The notes under the pieces are model-generated. The model saw only the letters and a list, made by a program, of their open reading frames with translations, made no database searches and was not told where the DNA came from. Shown piece after piece: positions 59,801-64,000 of a stretch of DNA of 64,000 nucleotides. The position numbers and the translations under genes are program-made. The DNA comes from Talaromyces rugulosus. Lineage: Eukaryota > Ascomycota > Eurotiomycetes > Eurotiales > Trichocomaceae. The stretch is taken from positions 868,001 through 932,000 of the forward strand of contig NC_049561.1 in the NCBI RefSeq assembly GCF_013368755.1, written 5' to 3'. How positions within the stretch are numbered: position 1 is the first letter of the stretch; the number at the start of each line of letters is the position of its first letter.

Positions 59801-62800
59801 CAGAATTGCGAAGAAGCACCGTACAAGGGACGGAACACTCAGAAACGATATTCTTGGAGTAGTGGCAAACTATTCCAATGATATGGAGCCGACCTGGAGA
59901 AATATTATCCGCCTTGACGATATCCCGTGGCTCCGAGATCATAAGATGCAAGGTATGGTAGTCTATCCACTGGCTGGATATGTGAGTATTTTCAACGGGT
60001 AGACTTAACTAGATATGGATGCTGATTAACCATTAGGTCGTCATGGCCTTGGAAGCTGCCAAAGTACGCGCCCAGCAGCGAAATTTATCTTTTACTGCCT
60101 ACGAACTCCGTGAGGTGGTTGTTGAATCGGCACTCATTTTAGTCGATGACGTCGATATGGAAACGACGATATCGCTACGGCCGTATGACGAAGGTACTAG
60201 AGGGTCATCAGATGTTTGGGACGAATTCAAAATTCACTCGTGGAGCTCTGAAAGAGGTTGGACTCAGCACTGTCGAGGACACATCAAGGTTCGATCAAAG
60301 CTTGGGGGGGATGATATCGGTGTCCTTCCTGGCAGATATTCGAACGACTATACACTGTCCAAGCAAAAAGACATTGAGGAGGCCTCCGTTAATCACATTC
60401 ACAAACAACATCTTTACAAGGTCCTTTCCGATCTAGGGGCTAGTTATGGTCCAACATTCCAAGGACTGGAAAACTGCCACGCCGATTCTCATCATTCACA
60501 TGCCGACCTTTACATTCGCAATACGGCAGCACTCATGCCGAAGGGGTTTCAGCCACAACTGACCCTTCAACCAGCCTTTCTAGATGGGCTCTTGCATCTA
60601 GTCTGGCCGATCCTAGGACAAGGACGCATGGATTTGGAAACCTTGTACATGCCTACTCTAATTAAAAACGCCACTATTAGCTGTGGCTGCCCTTCTGCCC
60701 CCGGTGATCATGTGAGAATATACGGCACTGGTAGCCCGCATCTACCATCTCCGGAACCGACACATTTTGATCTCTTCGCCACCGACACTATCTCGTCGGA
60801 GACCTTGGTCATTCTCAACGGACTAGTAATGACACCAATTCGCGACTTTGGGTCCCAGACTACTGAAATGAGGAAGTTGTGCTATAAATTCCAGTGGCAG
60901 CGATTATCCACTGCCCATCCTCATGCTATGAGCTTGTGTAATGAGCCTACACAGTCACATATAACAATACCAGTCAACCACAGCTTGTCCGATATCACTA
61001 TCGTTTCTGATACCAACACCACGACTACCCGACTTGAAACGACTAACTCTATTGGTCCACTTCGTTCTGATATCAACATGAACCGGCCTACAAATGGTAT
61101 CATGGCGATTGATGATTATCCTATTAACCATTGTAGTGAGGCTGGTATCATATTAAACGGTTATCACGACGACGGTAAAAGGGAAGTTGACAATCTTCAC
61201 CATACGCTCGAGGATAGCAAATTTATTGTTGTAACCTTCGGTCTTAGCGACACTGGAATTGCAACAGAACTCGTTAAATTCCTAAACATTGGGGCCAATT
61301 ACCAGCAGCGAATGGATACAATTGAAAAGTCCGAGTGCGTGCACAAGAGTGTCATCATCATCCAATCGCCAACTACCTCGCTACGTAACGTGACTAATGA
61401 TGAGTTCAATTCAATTCAATTCATACTTCTCAATGCAGCAAGTACGCTCTGGGTTTATCAATCGTCTTCACCGGATTCTCAAATGACTATTGGTCTCGTC
61501 CGTTCCGTCCGATCTGAATCCATGACTAAGGTGGCAACATTAGGTTTGGAGACACAAGACTCCTGTACCGCTTTAGGGATGATATCTCATGTCCTTGGCC
61601 TAATGTGGCCAAGCAATGGCACAGAAGCCTGCCCTGACTTTGAATTCAAAGCCCAGGGAACTGAGTTACTTGTTCCGCGCGTTGTGGAAGACGAGGTGTC
61701 CAATTCCTTTATTCACAGGGAAACCAGCAACTTAGCAATAGCTACACAGCAGTTCTATCAACCAGGCAGGCGGTTCAAACTAAACATTCAAAATCCCGGC
61801 TCTCTGGACACACTTTATTTCGCAGATGATAGTGCGAGTCCCCTGAGTGGGACCTTCGTCGAAGTCGAGGTCAAGGCCACTGGAATCAACTTCAAAGATA
61901 TTGTTGTATCTATGGGTCAGCTAAACCAGCCGTACATTGGGGTCGAATGCAGTGGTATCGTCACGTCTATTGGTCGTGAAGTGATAGATGTGAAAGTCGG
62001 TCAGCATGTTATGTGTATAACAGAAGGCTCCTATTCTACGTATGCGCGGTGCTTGAGTACTAGCGCTGCGCCAGTTCCCGATTGTTTATCTTTACACGAA
62101 GCCGCTACCGTCCCTATTGTATTCTGCACTGCATACTATGGCCTATTTGATCTAGGCCGACTATCCACCGCTGAACGGGTATTGATCCATGCAGGTGCTG
62201 GGGGTGTCGGCCAAGCTGCCATACAACTAGCCCAGACGGCAGGTGCTGACATCTTTGTTACTGTTGGGAATCAAGAGAAAAAGGAATTCCTGATGGAGCG
62301 CTATCTTATTCCCGAAGATCGTATTTTTTATAGTCGGGATACATCTTTTGGCAGTGCAATCCGCAATGCCACACATAACGAAGGGGTGGACGTGGTTCTC
62401 AATTCCCTTGCTGGCGATTTACTTCGAGAAACCTGGGAGTGCATAGCACCGTTTGGTAGATTTATCGAAATTGGGAAGGCTGATATTACCAAAAATACCC
62501 GACTCGACATGTTTAAATTTGAAGAAAACGTCACCTTCTCGTCCGTTGATTTGACCAAAGTGGCAAAATTCCGGCCACGTCTGATGAAACGCCTATTGAA
62601 CGACGTTTGCAAACTCATCAATGGCGGGTCCATCAAGCCAATCTTTCCAATTACGAAATATCGCATTTCTGAGATTGAGACAGCATTCAGAACCCTTCAG
62701 ACTGGAAAAAACATAGGAAAGGCCGTCGTAATTCCTCATCCAGATGACCAAGTGAAGGTATGAAAAATTAAGTTTCTAATATTAATATAAGTGTTAACTT

Positions 62801-64000
62801 AGCCTAGGCCGTGTTACCGAAGTCGAGCTCCCGTTTACTCCGCCCTGATGCTACCTATATCCTTGTTGGAGGTACTGGTGGTATCGGTCGAAGTATGGCT
62901 AAATGGATGTCTTCTAAGGGTGCTAGACATATAGTACTTACCTCGCGTAACGCGACTAGCTCCAATGTGATACAAACTTTGATGGATCAGGTCGCAGTTG
63001 CAGGAACTCACATTTACGTGAAGGCGTGTGATATTAGCGATAGTGTTTCTGTGGAAAAACTCGTGAAAGAGGGGCTTATAGGCCTTCCTCCGATAAGGGG
63101 AGTTGTCCATGGTGCCATGGTTCTCCGAGTGAGTAACAATCAAAAACCACAAACTTATACGTCAGCCTTTCTCATCGTTATCTTAGGATACTCTTTTTGA
63201 ACAAATGACCCTAGAATATTTCCAAGATGTTGCCGCCTGCAAAGTCGAGGGTGCATGGAATCTTCATTATAGCTTGGCCAACTCGCCGTTGGACTTTTTC
63301 ATAGCACTGTCATCCGTGGCTGGCGTCATTGGAAACCGCGGACAAGCTGCCTATTCGGCTGCAAATGTGTTCCTTGATGGGTTCATGGATTACCGTCGAT
63401 CGCAGAATCTTCCTGGCACTTCTATAGACCTAGCGGCTGTCACTAATGCCGGATACTTGGCTAACAGCGATTCAACAAGGCAGCAAGAGGTCTTAAAGAA
63501 CATTGGCTCTGCTACAATTGACGAGTCTGAAGTACTAGCTCTTCTTGCTTTAGCGATTACTGGGGAATTGACCAAGACCCCACTTGGTCATTCTATCACT
63601 GGCTTGGAAGTCAACGGATCACTCGACAGCTTTTGGGTTCACGATGCTAAGTTTTCTGTTCTCCGTAATGCTGCTGAATCCCAACAAAACAATTCCACGA
63701 GCCAGGACGTGTCTTTACGAGCCGCGTTGAAGTCTGCAACTTCCACAGAAGATGCAGTGGAACAATGCTATCAGCGTTTAGTCGTGAAACTCGCAGATGT
63801 CCTTGGTTTATCTCCCGAGGACATGGATTGTTCGACTAGAGTGTCATCTCTCGGCCTCGACTCCTTGGTCGCGATTGAGGTCCGTAACTGGATTGCGCGT
63901 GAGGCAGAGGCGAATGTGCAGGTGCTAGAATTGTTGTCAAGCGAGTCGCTGATGAAGCTGGCTAGTCTCATATTGGCCAAGTCAAAGCTTTCGTTGAGCG
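56882..64000 (+). CDS. highly reducing polyketide synthase KS-AT-DH-psiKR-ER-KR-ACP (partial, at least 2280 aa)
   Basis: Exons are 56882-57621, 57678-58206, 58266-59981, 60037-62757, 62808-63128 and 63187 to the window edge. KS has VDTACSSSL (Cys 204), MHGTGTKVGDP and SNIGHLEGASG. AT has GHSSGE (Ser 657). DH has DHKMQGMVVYP (His 982) and PAFLDG (Asp 1178). Next is a long non-catalytic psiKR region with no methyltransferase motif. ER follows with KATGINFKD and AGAGGVGQAAIQ. KR has GGTGGIG and Tyr 2065 in GQAAYSAAN, and ACP has LGLDSL (Ser 2235). It would build a fully or variably reduced, unmethylated chain. The ACP is nearly complete at the right edge, so the protein probably ends soon after. 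There is no release domain in view; the divergent FSH1 hydrolase could release the product. Confidence 0.92.

Overview
The window is filamentous ascomycete nuclear DNA, most likely Eurotiomycetes (an Aspergillus/Penicillium-type fungus). Genes are short, with introns of about 45-150 nt, GT-AG borders and CTAAC/CTGAC-like branch points. Recognisable genes include a Svf1 family protein, a PiT phosphate permease, two iterative polyketide synthases (PKS) and a Zn2Cys6 regulator. Gene models were built by hand from reading-frame continuity and splice signals. No database search was possible.

1-12.2 kb looks like ordinary chromosome: a flavin monooxygenase, svf1, a Cys-rich single-pass membrane protein, a small four-helix membrane protein, a hotdog thioesterase-like protein, a D-2-hydroxyacid dehydrogenase and a membrane-anchored SGNH hydrolase. 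12.2-15.3 kb has no convincing gene. It starts with a CCAAT- and CRE-rich promoter-like block with nothing behind it, then becomes AT-rich, and I read it as the edge of an accessory island.

15.3-30.0 kb is a meroterpenoid cluster: flavin-dependent halogenase, UbiA prenyltransferase, non-reducing PKS (SAT-KS-AT-PT-ACP-hydrolase) and NRPS-like carboxylate reductase (A-T-R). This is the stb/asc set (LL-Z1272beta = ilicicolin B, ilicicolin A, ascochlorin/ascofuranone). The PKS and prenyltransferase read intact. The halogenase has an in-frame TGA, and the reductase has an in-frame TAG plus a one-base frameshift. The cluster therefore appears to be decaying and may stop at orsellinic or grifolic acid.

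31.8-36.7 kb holds a divergent pair: a 277-aa gasdermin-like protein and a 1153-aa protein with eleven 45-residue tetratricopeptide-like repeats followed by a CHAT (caspase-like) domain with a His/Cys pair. This matches the architecture of fungal gasdermin/protease regulated-cell-death modules and is the most interesting system here.

36.7-38.4 kb is repeat-bearing spacer with a 33-base poly-C tract and a group of ATCAATTGAT palindromes. 38.4-48.3 kb is an oxidoreductase group: Zn2Cys6 regulator, NmrA-like reductase, zinc-free MDR, HGGG esterase, salicylaldehyde-type aldehyde dehydrogenase and zinc aryl-alcohol-type dehydrogenase. 49.2-54.2 kb has two transporters (PiT phosphate permease, sugar-porter MFS). 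54.9-64.0 kb opens a second polyketide locus: an FSH1/LovG-type hydrolase divergent from a highly reducing PKS (KS-AT-DH-psiKR-ER-KR-ACP, no methyltransferase seen) that runs off the right edge.
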